Positions 47,278 to 59,390 of a stretch of DNA of 64,000 nt are shown here, one piece after another. Source of the stretch: Myxocyprinus asiaticus. Its lineage: Eukaryota > Chordata > Actinopteri > Cypriniformes > Catostomidae. The stretch spans positions 27,735,826 through 27,799,825 of the forward strand of contig NC_059362.1 of NCBI RefSeq assembly GCF_019703515.2, given 5' to 3'. The position numbers were made by a program, and so were the translations under genes. Under the pieces are notes generated by a model. It did no database searches and was not told the DNA's origin. It saw only the letters and a program-made list of their open reading frames with translations. The stretch's first letter is position 1. Each line of letters opens with the position of its first letter.

Positions 47278-47486
47278 CTACAGGGAGAGAGAACATTAAT
47301 TAAAATCACTTTGAATTTTGTCATCTGATCCTTGTTGAGGAATGTATAGACTGGATTAATGTACAACAGGCCGTGGTATTGATACAGATTTCCCATTTCG
47401 ATTTGATTCTGATTAGGTTCCGATTTATATGGTTATATTTCAGTTATAATGTCCATTTTGCTTACATATGAAAGATGTTTATTATA
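47278..47486 (-). other. Start of upstream syndig1l intron
   Basis: Intronic by inference. Polypyrimidine/acceptor sequence adjoins the exon at 47277. Nothing else recognised. Confidence 0.4.
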
Positions 47487-47539
47487 CAGGGGACCTTCTA
47501 ACGAATTCTTATCTCATAATTAAATAAATATTTTTCCTT

Positions 47540-48888
47540 AAAACACATTTGCCACAATTATTGGCACCCCTAGAAATTCTTGTGAGTAAAATATATCTGA
47601 AGTATTTTCCCATTCATATTTTACAGATTTTGATACACCTGGGTGACTAGGAAAATGAAACTGTTCAGCTATAACTTCCTGTTCCAAATTCCCTTAGTCA
47701 TCCATCACAATGGGTAAGACCAAAGAATAAATTTATGATGTGCAGCAAAAGGTTGTTGAGTTTCACAAAATGGGAAGTGGCTATAAGAAAATAGCTAAAA
47801 CATTGAAAATACCCATTTCCACCATCAGGGCAACAATTAAGAAGTTCCAATCAACTGGAGATCTTAAGAATTGGCCTGGAAGAAGACGTGTGTCTATATT
47901 GTCTCCATGCATGGTGAGAAGGATGGTTCAATTGGCCAAAAACTCTCCAAGGATCACAGCTGGAGAATTACAGAAATTAGTTGGGTCTTGGGGTCAGAAA
48001 ATCTCCAAAACTACAATCAGATGTCACCTACATCACAACAAGTTGTTTGAGGGTTTCAAGAAAAAAAGCCTCTGCTCTCATCCAACAGCAAACTCAAGCG
48101 TCTTCAGCTTGACACTACTGGACCAGGTTCTATGGTCAGATAAAACTAAAATAGAGCTTTTTGGCAGCAAACACCAGAGATGGGTAGCCATATGGAAAAG
48201 TAACTCATGCCCACGGTTAAATAAGGTGGTGGATCTTTAAGGTTGTGGGGCTGTTTTTATGCCAGAGGTCCTGAACATCTTGTTCGGATACATGGTATGA
48301 TGGACTCTATCATAAAAAAATCAAAACCTGGCTGCCTCTGCCAGAAAGCTTAAAATGGGCCCTGGTTGGATATTTCAGCAGGACAATGATCCAAAACACA
48401 CAACAAAATCAACACAAAAATGGTTCACTGACCACAAAATCAAGGTTCTGCCATGGCCATCCCAGTCCCCTGACCTGAACCCCATAGAAAACCTGTGGGG
48501 TGAACTGAAGAGGTGAGTCACCAGTGTGGACCTTGGAATTTGAAGGATCTGGAGAGATTCTGTATGGAGGAATGGTCTCAGATCCCTTGCCACGTGTTCT
48601 CCAACCTTATTAGGCATTATAGGAGAAGACCCAGAGCTGTTATCTTGGTAAAGGGAGGTTGCACAAAGTATTGAATAAAAAGGTGCCAATAATTGTGCCA
48701 CACATATATTTGACAAAAATATTTGTTTTTTGATAAAACTTGAGTTGTGTTTGCTATTGTGTGTTATCCATTAGAGAATAGATTTTTGAATGAAAGATCA
48801 AAAGGATAAACAATGCACATTTTTTTTCACAGCCTTCTTTGCTCATATTTACCAAGGGTGCCAATATTTTTGGCCACAGTTGTATATT
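47540..48888 (+). mobile_element. Tc1/mariner element E, near full length
   Basis: Terminal repeats: CCACAATTATTGGCACCC at 47551-47568 and, inverted, ACTGTGGCCAAAAATATTGG near 48862-48883, with TA at the right edge. It contains a plus-strand transposase pseudogene. Inserted in dispersed repeat X. Confidence 0.82.
47710..48690 (+). pseudogene. Tc1-like transposase, element E
   Basis: The ATG at 47710 (MGKTKE) is followed by TAA at 47728. The frame then stays open from 47731 to 48240 through the DNA-binding half (VVEFHKMGSGYKKIAKTLKI, helix-turn-helix; GRRRVSIL hook; ISKTTIRCHLHH). A frameshift near 48070 is evident, since SLCSHPTANSS replaces the expected continuation. The first catalytic site WSDKTKIELFG is at about 48133. 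Later frames give [10 protein letters not shown] (second aspartate, about 48378-48405) and [20 protein letters not shown] (glutamate, about 48455-48515). Several stops; inactive. Confidence 0.87.
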
Positions 48889-49171
48889 GTTACAAGGTTA
48901 TTGTTTACATGCATAATTTGTACTATTTACAAGTATTTACTTTGATTTGAAGAACAAGTGCCAAACCAGTACTGCCTTTTTAAGAATAGCAGCAGGCGTC
49001 TCACAGAAGTGTTTTGTTTGGTTGAGCGCATATTAACGAGAGTAGAGTTAAATGGCTTCTTTACTGCATTCGTGCTATGTGTGATTAGAATTAAATGCTT
49101 TTTTTATTTTTATTTTTTTTTTTTATCAACGACTGATTTTAAAGAACGGAAAGGATATTCAAAGAGACATT

Positions 49172-49607
49172 TTTCGGAGGGCTTTGTAGCTCAGCGAGCA
49201 CTGACGCTGACCACCACCCCTGGAATCCCGAGTTCGAATCCAGGGTGTGCTGAGTGACTCCAGCCAGGTCTCCTAAGCAACCAAATTGGCCCGGTTGCTA
49301 GGGAGGGTAGAGTCACATGGGGTAACCTCCTCGTGGTCGTGATTAGTGGTTCTCGCTCTCAATGGGGCGTGTGGTAAGTTATGCATGGATCGCAGAGAGT
49401 AGCATGAGCCTCCACATGCTGTGAGTCTCCGCTGTGTCATGCACAGCGAGCCACATGATAAGATGCGCGGATTGACTGTCTCAGAAGCGGAAGCAACTGA
49501 AACTTGTCCTCTGCCACCTGGATTGAGGTGAGAAACCGCTCCACCACAAGGACCTACCAAGTATTGGGAATTGGGCATACGAAAATGGGGAGAAAATAAA
49601 AAGAATC
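49172..49607 (+). mobile_element. tRNA-derived SINE, copy 2
   Basis: The head has box A (TAGCTCAGCGAG, 49190-49201) and box B (GAGTTCGAATCC, 49230-49241), then CTCCAGCCAGGTCTCCTAAG, GTTGCTAGGGAGGGTAGAG and GTGGTTCTCGCTCTCAATGG. The tail is GGGAATTGGGCATACG and an A-rich end. Better preserved than the copy at 16158-16587. No clear target duplication. Confidence 0.85.
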
Positions 49608-49785
49608 GATATTGAGATTGTTCAAACGATGATCACGGTGCATCGGAGAATCTATATTTTTACCCAGTCCTAATGTACAATACACAAATACTATGTGTAT
49701 TTCCTAAATTGGAATTCAAAATAAAAGTAACTTTCAGTGCCCCAATAAGTATTTGGCCATTTAATGTATGACTGTCTTTGCATTA

Positions 49786-51128
<1,343 letters not shown>

Positions 51129-51379
51129 TAAATAACAAAATGTCAAACCAATTGGAATTTATTTTAAATAAATATAGCACAAATACATATTTAGGCAAAA
51201 AAATAAATAATAAAAAATTGCACTTGAAGAAGATTGTTAGGTTTCAAATTATAAAACAAAAGATATTATTTGAAATGAAGACACTTAAGTGTTTGGACAC
51301 TTTTTGGATGTCAAATGTCCATAGTTCATGCAATGAATTACACTCATGGTTAATCTCTGTTAGAACACTGTGAAAGGTT

Positions 51380-52047
51380 CTTAGCTCTCTTGGATAGGAG
51401 GAAGCGGGAGCCGGGTAAACAATCCACACATCACATTTATTGACAACACTTTTCAGTGTGACACACACAATAACATTCACAAACACTGCTTTTCAGCATC
51501 ACCAACATCTTCGCACACATACAGCTCCATGTGTCCCTCTCACTGTTGACTTTTCAGCCCAATGTGGAATTCACACTTCTACCCAGCTGTGTGCGTCTCT
51601 CTCTCTCTCTGTGTGGCTCTGGCTACGGCTTTATCCCTCGCCCGTCAACACCGCAGTCGGCAACAACTGCGAGCAGTAATTCACCCCTGGTGCCCGACCT
51701 CACTCTGCACCATCATCGCTCGGCCACGCACTGCTCGCCACATACCCCCATCGCCCAACTCAGGCTCCCCGGCCTGTGCCTTACTCTCCCCCCCCCCATT
51801 TCTGGAGAGGAAATGCTCCCCTTTCGGCCAACCCGGTGCCGGATGGTTTTCCCCTCCTCCGGGGGAACAGGAACAGGTCTAGGGGAAGGAGAGGGGGAGG
51901 ACTACTGGACCACTCAGCCGTCCCTTTCGGTAGCCTGCTGACGAACCGCTCCAGTACCACCAGATCAAATATCTTTGTCGCAATCCTGAGCCAGCAGCGA
52001 GGACTCCACGGCAGCATTGTCTTCGTCCAATCCCGGGTTTTGGCACC
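51380..52047 (-). mobile_element. Gypsy-like LTR element remnant, internal part
   Basis: Downstream (minus) of the primer site lies a gag-like scrap DLVVLERFVSRLPKGTAEW (about 51905-51965) in a 78-codon frame at 51781-52017. The sequence VLERFV..LPKGTAEW recalls the SCAN-like part of fish gypsy gag proteins. The rest, down to about 51380, is GC-rich and shows no pol. Confidence 0.5.
52029..52046 (-). promoter_or_regulatory. Retrotransposon primer-binding site
   Basis: The minus strand reads TGGTGCCAAAACCCGGGA, one base after an LTR ending in ATTACA. It has the form of the primer site that I associate with fish gypsy elements. Confidence 0.6.
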
Positions 52048-52268
52048 ACTGTAATACGACTAGTGGCTTTTCAGCTCCTAATAAACACAACCGCGTCACA
52101 CTGCTATGCATCTCTCTCTGCTCGTCTCTGACATGGTCTCTCCTTTTATCATTCTCCCCAGGGCTTACTGCAATCAGAAACAGGTGTCCGACATCATAAT
52201 GCTCAGGTATGTACCCTTACCGCTTTCTCCCTCTCCGGACGAATGCCCAACCACGCCCCCAATTCCAC
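52048..52268 (-). repeat. Gypsy-like LTR
   Basis: On the minus strand it begins TGTGGAATTGGGGGCGTGG at 52268 and ends GTCGTATTACA at 52048 (TG...CA, 221 bp), with a TATA-like GATAAAAGG at about 52142-52150. The matching second LTR was not found. Confidence 0.55.
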
Positions 52269-55200
52269 AAACGCCTGAATGAACTTAAGGGGAACTGACT
52301 TCATACATCCACTAAAAATCACCTTGAGACCAGATGATAAAAATAATTTTAAAAATGGAAGAAATTTTAAATAAGAACTGAGAAAATGTCTAGTGTCATT
52401 TGGACATCCTTTGTAATATAAGCCTGCCAGCTTGTCACATACTGTAGGTCTAATAATCTATGCCTGATCTTCAACCATTGCAGTGTTTCCAGATCACAAC
52501 AATGTGTAAATTTTGCATAATTTGTTCAGTTCTTTGCTTTGATTCCAGTGATACTCTTGAGTAACTAAAAATAACACGGCCAGGTGGAGAGTGTGCAGAG
52601 AAGAGAGCTGTTATGAGAATATTTCTGGATTGATTCACAGCAATAAGCTGCAATCATCACTGTGAAGGATAGCTCTGTCACCAGGGTTTTATCTGTGAAA
52701 ATAATAGGCCTACCTCTCTATAAAATAACATGGGATGTTAGATTGGATTTCTCTGTAAGGAGGGGTGAAGTGGCTTTTGCACACAGATATTGTCATGTTG
52801 TATGTGACATGGTCCAGTACATCTTTTGGCCAAAGCCAAAATACTGTTCAGTTTGGGTGTCAAGATTTTAGAAAACTATATCTGTATTAATGCTAAAGAA
52901 ATGCTGGCAAATTTCAGTCCATGTAACAAATTGTCACTCCTACACTCTGTATTTGCTTATATCCAAACACCTGATGTTATATAAGAGGATATAAATATTT
53001 CAGTGGGAATGTGTTAGCAAGTCTACTGTGTGATATACTAGTGGTTTAGGTGCTTTAAACTGAAAAACTGTGTGACTTTCTATAATATTTCACCAACGGA
53101 AAGGTAGCACAGCATAGCAGTATTTTGATAAGAGTGAGTTACACTCATAGCTGCCCATCCCTTGAAAATATATGAATTGTATGGCATTCTTTGCCTAAAG
53201 AGACCCACTTAGCAGAAGCATTTCATACACCAGGAATTTACAAACATTATCCTTCATGGTTTCAGATATCTAAAGCATTTCAACTATCCACAAATTATAA
53301 AAAATAAATAAAGACAGATAAGCCCAAAACAATCTCATTATCTTCCCATTCAGCTGAAAAGCATGACATTTCTGCATAATGTTATTACTGATATAAGATG
53401 TGTGTGTGTAATCTGCCAGCAGTGTCAATGGTTAAGCCCCGGAGCCAGAATCCCATAGCCTGGCCTGATAATCCCACCACTACCCTCGCCGCTACCTCTA
53501 AGGTGGTGGTGGGGGGGGGGGGGGGGGGGTGATGCCAGATGCTTTCACTGCCTTCCAGCCTCCTGACAGGTAATGACAGATTAATGGATGGTTTTATCTT
53601 TTCAGGGTGGCAGGAGGCACAGGAAAGGAAGCGTGTAATTTATGTTACCAAAATGCCTACCCCAGCATGAGAAAGCCTAGCATGTCCTTATTTTTTCTTC
53701 TTCTTCTCTTATGATCCATCTCTTAGCTAATAGAACTTCATTTTCTAGGTGACTGATGTCTACACTTTCATCCTTATTATGTACGTGTCATATATGAGGG
53801 CTCTGGCTGAGTGCCCCCCTTTGCTGAGAAAATTGATTCCATATTCATTTGTAATTAGCAGCTTAATCAAATATCTTTCAGTTACTCTGGCTGACATGTT
53901 TTCATCGCAATGCAATGGGAGGAAATTAGTATAATTGTTTCATGACAAATTGAAATGAATCCTGGAATGGTTTTGGGATGCCCTTTCATACAGCATAATG
54001 CAACTAGTGCAGTTTGATACATTTCCATTTGCACTATAAGGCTGGGTAATACATTGAATATTCACAACATATTTGCAATGATTTTGCGATATTAAATTCT
54101 GCTGAATTGTGAATATTGCAATTTCATCACACTAGTTTCAAGATTTTTGCCTGAGAGCGTTTACTGCAGAGATATTAAATCAATGTCTCTGATTTAAACT
54201 TCAGTGGCAAAAAGGTTGAGTTAGTAAGTTTAGAGTTGGTAACTGCCCTTTTGACTGAACTGACTCAAAACTCTTCGTTTGCATCATCACTCAAAAATAT
54301 TCATGAAAGTCTTGATTTATTCAAATGCTTTATACCACGGGGCTGTTGAATGCTTGATTCTGATTGGTTGATGGACGTTCTATTGAGTGTGCAATTATTT
54401 TTCAGTAAACACTAGGCTATGAAGTAGTTCCAGGTCTTGTTCGCACAACGGTTCCGTATCACTTCGCCAAATCATTTATAGGCTACAACAGCAAAATAAC
54501 AATATACTCTAAAACAAACACATTGGTTAATTAAATCAAATAAGAATGACAAACAATGTCTAAAATATCCTAAATTAATTTCAATTTCTGTCAAAAAGCA
54601 CCCTTGCACTCCCTCTTTTGCTCTCATCCACACCCCACACTCCACTGCGCGTTGTGGCCGCATTACCACCTCTGGATGTGCATTATTTTTCAATAATTCA
54701 ACGGTCCATCATCAATTATTCTTTACTTAATTTGTAGGTGAAAGTTGCTGTTTATCACTGTGTAGAGATTTAGGGCTGGGCAATATATTGAATATTCACA
54801 CAGTATAATTGGATGATTTTGCTAGCGATAAAAATTAAGGAATATCATGAATATTGCAATTTTAATGTGCATGTCATTTTGCCGCTACATTTTCTAAAAA
54901 GGTTTGTAATGAAGAACATTGTAAAATGTCAAATATGTATTTACAGGTGAAGTAGTAAATACAATAGAAATATATGACTATTGTGTAAAACAAATCTAAT
55001 CCTCAAAATAATGATAATAATTCACTTTATTATTATAATAACTTGATTGGGTCCCACAATAACGATTCTGAGTGATGTTGTTTTTGCACACCCTGTTGAT
55101 TCACAAAAACATATATGGGTAAATAATGCATTTTATTATTATCAGGGTATTTCCTGCATTGAAAAACCCTGCCAAAACAAAATTAATTATATTCAGCGCT

Positions 55201-55306
55201 TTATACGTGCTACATATGCTTCTCATCTGAAACATGCATTTGTGCAGTGTGTCTGCCTGGTTTTCATGAATATGCTCAGTGTGGCTTGACTCGCACGGGA
55301 ACCATA
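52269..55306. other. Intergenic or intronic DNA, mostly unrecognised
   Basis: No gene. Two GGCTGGGTAATACATTGAAT / GGCTGGGCAATATATTGAAT stretches (54041-54125 and 54772-54870) are diverged copies of one terminal sequence and probably relics of a hAT/Angel-like MITE. A poly(G) run is at 53508-53529. Confidence 0.4.
53508..53529. repeat. Poly(G) tract
   Basis: GGTGGTGG leads into about 20 consecutive G. Confidence 0.93.
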
Positions 55307-55314
55307 GCGCAAGG

Positions 55315-55770
55315 TAGAGGTCTGCACGAGATGGATTTTTCAGGCCAGCTCCCATGAGATTCTGTCCCGCTCCTGCAAAAACATATTATATTTTGTCCCG
55401 CTCCTACCCGCAACTTTCACATTTTGTCCTGCTCCCACCCAAAAAAGAGTGGTACTTCCGCTGCATGGAGCACGAGGAAGAATTTGTATGACATAGCCAC
55501 CAACCGTGCACCTGTAAATCCTTTGTTGCTCTTGCACAACAGACGAATGACACGAATAACATTCTGTACCTTAAAAACATAAAATACATTTTATTAACTT
55601 TTATTTTATTTTTAGATATTTATATTTTGTGAGAATCCCGTGAGTCATTTCTTTCTCCCGCTCCCTGTGCACACATCAGTGTCTTCCCGCCCACACCAGC
55701 ACTCAGCAGTCAAAAACTTGTCCCATGCTGCACTCTGTTGTACCAGGTCCCATGGCAGTGCAGGTCTCTA
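55315..55770. mobile_element. hAT-like MITE with 8-bp target duplication
   Basis: Flanks GCGCAAGG (55307-55314) and ACGCAAGG (55771-55778) agree at 7 of 8 bases. Ends TAGAGGTCTGCAC and, inverted, TAGAGACCTGCAC. Non-coding, 456 bp. Contains three TTTTGTCC(C/T)GCTCC repeats at about 55385-55435. Confidence 0.8.
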
Positions 55771-55778
55771 ACGCAAGG

Positions 55779-56394
55779 GATCTGCTCTGCTGGATTATTT
55801 TGACATGCACCAAAATAAAGTTTTTTCAAATACACATCACCTTTACTAAAACTGATCACAGTTTTACAGCAGTAACAGTGGAATTTTGACACAAATGTTG
55901 CAGTTTTATAATAAATATGCTAATCTATTTGGTGAAATCAATTTATTTATATTTTTACAACTGTGGCCATTGTAGTTAAAGTTTCTAAATGTGTTTAGGA
56001 TACTATTTTTCATAAATGATTTTCAGCAAAATAATTTTAAAAATATTTTTCAAAAATAAATTCAGCAAGACTATAATATTCTGACTTTTACCATTAAAAT
56101 AACACATTACTGAGCTGTATTTGTGCAAGTGAAAATGTTTGTTTCTTACTCCATTGTTTTCGTTTTATCAGGCTCCTAATAATTTAAGTAATCTCTTTAG
56201 GAATATCTGAAGGCAAACGAGGCCAGTTTATTTCCTAATATCAAACATCATTCGAACAGAACATACAGTATATTAGATGGGAGGAAAACTTTGTCCATAA
56301 TTTGTTGATAAGTCTTGATGGTCCAGACCAGTCCAAACTCATGGGCTGTAACATTGGTGTCTGGAGTGGAAGAGGAAGAGAGGAGACACAGGAG
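55779..56394. other. Intergenic DNA, nothing recognised
   Basis: AT-rich. On the minus strand, CACCAATGTTACAG near 56344-56357 could be an LTR end belonging to the element on the right, but this is weak. Confidence 0.3.
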
Positions 56395-56640
56395 TGTATT
56401 TTCTTTATTTATCACACATTATACATTTTGCACATATACAGTGAAATTCTTTTTTTCACATATCCCAGCTAAGCTGGGGTCAGAGTGCAGGGTCAGCCAT
56501 GTTACAGCACCCCTGGAGCAGTTAGGGTCAAGGGCCTTGCTCAAGGGCCCAACAGTGGCATCTTGGTGGTGCTAGGGCTTGAACCCCCAACCTTCTGATC
56601 AGTAACCCAGAGCCTTAACCACTGAGCCACCACTGCCCTG
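56395..56640 (-). mobile_element. SINE-like element, full length, left arm of inverted pair
   Basis: On the minus strand it starts GGGCAGTGGTGGCTCAGTGG (box A-like GGCTCAGTGG) and has GGGGGTTCAAGCCC (box B-like). It continues GGGCCCTTGAGCAAGG and ends in GATAAATAAAGAAAA. The polymerase III origin is inferred from the two boxes. Confidence 0.7.
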
Positions 56641-56820
56641 GCACTGCCAAGATGCCACTGTTGGGCCCTTGAGCAAGGCCCTTGACCCTATCTGCTCCAG
56701 GGGTGCTGCATCATGGCTGACCCTGCACTCTGACCCCAGCCTAGCTGGGATATGTGAAAAAAAAAAATTCACTGTATATGTGCAAATGTATAATGTGTGA
56801 TAAATAAAGAAAATTATTAT
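56641..56820 (+). mobile_element. SINE-like element, 5'-truncated, right arm of inverted pair
   Basis: Same sequence in plus orientation, beginning within AAGATGCCACTGTTGGGCCC and ending GATAAATAAAGAAAA. The first about 70 bases with the promoter boxes are missing. Confidence 0.7.
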
Positions 56821-56829
56821 TATTAAATT

Positions 56830-57122
56830 ATGAGTGGAATCTTTAAATCCTTTAAAACAAGCTGGAGTGGAACAAATGCTGGAACAAACACTAAATCTTA
56901 ACATCAAAAACTAAGCACAACGTAACACTTCAAGGACTGACAAAGGAGTGGGTAAAACTAGAGGATATTTATACAAAAGGAACTAATGAGGGAATGGAAT
57001 ACAGGTGAGGATAATAAGAAACAGATGGAAGTGATGAGGGCAGTGCACTATGGGAAATGAAGTCTGGGAGAAAACTTCAAAATAAGAGTCCTTTAAGAAG
57101 ATGATGGAGACAGACTGTGACA
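56830..57122 (-). repeat. 3' LTR-like segment of the gag-repeat element
   Basis: The minus strand begins TGTCACAGTCTGTCTCC at 57122, just after a purine run, and has CTTCATTTCCCATAGTGC and a TATAAATA motif (about 56965-56973). The SINE pair interrupts or ends it. Only loosely similar to the putative 5' LTR at 59785-60286. Confidence 0.45.
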
Positions 57123-57141
57123 TTACCCCCCCCCCCCCCCT
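57123..57141 (-). promoter_or_regulatory. Candidate polypurine tract
   Basis: On the minus strand a run of about 16 G then TAA directly precedes the LTR-like TGTCACAG. This is the position of a plus-strand primer in LTR elements. Confidence 0.45.
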
Positions 57142-58250
57142 TTAAAAGGTGACTCCTGGCACCCAAAAACAGATGAGGGTAGGGTGCCGCAGAAGATGAA
57201 AGATCGAAGGAGGATGATCAGGAGGCCTAGGGGGCGGCTTCAGGGCTGGGAATGGATCAGGAGGCCTGGGAGGCGGCCATAGGGCTAGGACTAGGTCAGG
57301 AGGCGGAACCGCTGGGGAAGCGGGTGGAGCCATGGAAGAGACTGAGGGTGGAGCCAAGGGAGGTGAAGCCTTGGAAGGCGGAGCTGTGAGAGGCTCGAGG
57401 GGCAAAGCCGTAGAAGGCGAATCTGTAAGAGATGGACCAGGGAATGTGGAGCCATGGGAGGCTTGAGGGAAGAGTCTGTGGAAGGCTCGGGGCTGAGAGC
57501 CGTGGAATAGAGTACAGGCAAAGACTGGGGATCAACCTCCGTGGTCGAGAGCATGGGCAGAGACTGGGGAGGAGGAGTCCTTTTCCTTCTCTTCCGGCCA
57601 GCAGTGAGCATAGAAACAGGGACGGTTGAGGCTACAGGCACTGGGATGGTCGAGGCTACAGGCACTGGCTCTGGGACGGTCGAGGCTACAGGCACTGGCT
57701 CGCTAACTGTGGCAGGCATGGGCACTGGCTCGCTAACCGTGGTCGCTACCGCTGACTGAGGCAGGGAATCGACCACCAAAACCTGGAGAGGATGAGCCCC
57801 CCAAAAAAAGTATTTAGGGGAATAGAATGGAGAGGAGTTACCTTGGAGATAGGGGGCGTGGAAGGCACAGAGGGAGGAGTCGTGGAAGGCATAGAGCAAG
57901 CTGGGAGAGGAGTACCCGTGGCAATGGAATATAGCGAGGGATAATGGATGTTCAGTGTAGCTAATATATAATCCACTAGGGAAAGCGGGAACTGAGACTC
58001 GGAAATGACCTCTGTGGTTGTGGGCATGGACAGAGACTCGGGAATGACCTCCATGGTCATGCATATGGGCAGAGACTCAGGAACGACCTCTATGGTCGTG
58101 GACATGGGCGGAGACTCGGAGATGACCTCTGTGGTCGTGAACATGGGCAGAGACTTGGAAACGACTTCTGTGGTCGTGAACATAGGCTGAGACTTGGAGA
58201 CGACCTCTGTGGTCTTGAACATGGGTAGAGACTTGGAAACAACCTCTGTG
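57142..58250 (-). pseudogene. Repeat-protein 3' part of the gag-like gene
   Basis: Downstream of the main frame (ending 58252) the coding repeats continue in shifted frames. TTEVVSES/PPMFT units run at about 58000-58378, VPEPVPVAST units at about 57630-57760, and a very Pro-rich tail (PPRPPDPFPALKPPPRPPD) ends at 57142. Open frames overlap (57746-58378, 57291-58064, 57142-57405), so at least two frameshifts separate them. Confidence 0.5.
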
Positions 58251-58380
58251 GTCATGAACATAGGCGGAGACTCAGAGACAACCTCTGTGGTCGTGAACAT
58301 GGGCGGAGACTTGGAAACGACCTCTGTGGTTGTGAACATAGGCTGAGACTCGGAGACGACCTCTGTGAACATGAACATGG
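58000..58380 (-). repeat. 39-bp coding minisatellite
   Basis: About ten units of 13 codons (TTEVVSKSPPMFT-like), alternating S/K and P/L/Q variants. Unit checked as 39 bases at 58130-58170. Confidence 0.88.
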
Positions 58381-58559
58381 CCAGAGACTTGGAAACATAG
58401 GCTGAAACTTGGAAACAGAAGCCTTTCTCCTCCTCCTCCTCCAGGAGGCCGAAGTTGGCGGTGCAGGCTCTGGGATGGACAAGGTTGGCAATGCAGGTTT
58501 TGGGACGTACGAGGCTGGCAACCCAGGCTCTGGGACGGATGAAGCTTCCAGCTCATTGG

Positions 58560-58760
58560 CCGTGGCAGGCGTGGGCATTGACTCATAGGCCGTGGCAGGT
58601 GTGGGCATAGGCTCGTTGCCCGTGGCAGGCGTGGCCATCGGCTCGTTGGCCATGGCAGGCGTGGGCATCGGCTCGTTGGCCATGGCAGGCATGGCCGTCA
58701 GCTCGTTGGCCGTGGCAGGCGTGGGCGTTGGCTCGTTGGCCGTGGCAGGTGATGGCACTG
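58560..58760 (-). repeat. 30-bp coding minisatellite
   Basis: About seven units of ten codons (MPTPATANEP-like). Confidence 0.9.
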
Positions 58761-58859
58761 ACAATTTGTGGAAAAGGGTTTTATTGGCCCTACGCACCGA
58801 TATCAGTGGCGGATAATTCAACTTGGAGACAAGGGCCATGAAGGCCTTTGAGCAATGAG

Positions 58860-59390
58860 TCACAGAAGGCTGGACTGTGGCATGGCGTGGAGCAGACTCA
58901 GACGTGGCTGTGACATGGCATGGAGCAGGCTGAGGCATGGCTGTGTCATGGCATGGAGCAGGCTGAGGCGTGGTTGTGACATGGCATGGAGCAGACTGAG
59001 ACGTGGCTGTGACATGGCATGGAGCAGGCTGAGGTTTGACTGTGACATGGTATGGAGCAGGCTGAGGCATTGCTGTGACATGGCATGGAGCAGGTTGAGG
59101 TTTGGCTGTGATATGGCATGGAGCAGGCTGAAGCGTGGCTGTGACGTGGCATGGAGCAGACTCAGACATGGCTGTGACATTGCATTTTGCAGGCTGAGGT
59201 TTGACTGTGACATGGTATGGAGCAGGCTGAGGCATTGCTGTGACATGGCATGGAGCAGGCTGAGGTTTGGCTGTGACATGGTATGGAGTAGGCTGAAGCA
59301 TGGCTGTAATAAAGCATGGAGCAGACTCAGGCATGGCTGTGACATGGTGTGGAGCAGACTCAGACGTGGCTGTGACATGGCGTGGGAAGG
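58860..59390 (-). repeat. 33-bp coding minisatellite
   Basis: About 16 units of 11 codons (HVTAMPQPAPC-like). Because the period is a multiple of three, other frames on both strands also stay open here. Confidence 0.92.

Larger units (their letters stand above)
47487..49170. repeat. Dispersed repeat X, copy 2, interrupted by a Tc1 element
   Basis: Left scrap ATTATACAGGGGACCTT at 47493-47509. After the Tc1 insertion it resumes at 48888 as TATTGTTACAAGG, GTACTGCCTTTTTAAGAATAG, GTTTGGTTGAGCGCATATTA and CGACTGATTTTAAAG up to about 49170, where a SINE follows. Collinear with 22108-22540. Confidence 0.62.

Noticed and set aside
47083..47328. Plus-strand 81-codon frame over the syndig1l exon
   Set aside because: Antisense shadow of the conserved minus-strand exon.
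49190..49262. Possible tRNA gene
   Set aside because: The A and B boxes are present, but the sequence continues into the SINE body shared with 16158-16587 and does not fold into a full cloverleaf with a 3' acceptor.
51531..51941. Ser/Pro-rich plus-strand frames
   Set aside because: They overlap minus-strand gypsy-like gag and LTR sequence and have no motif of their own.
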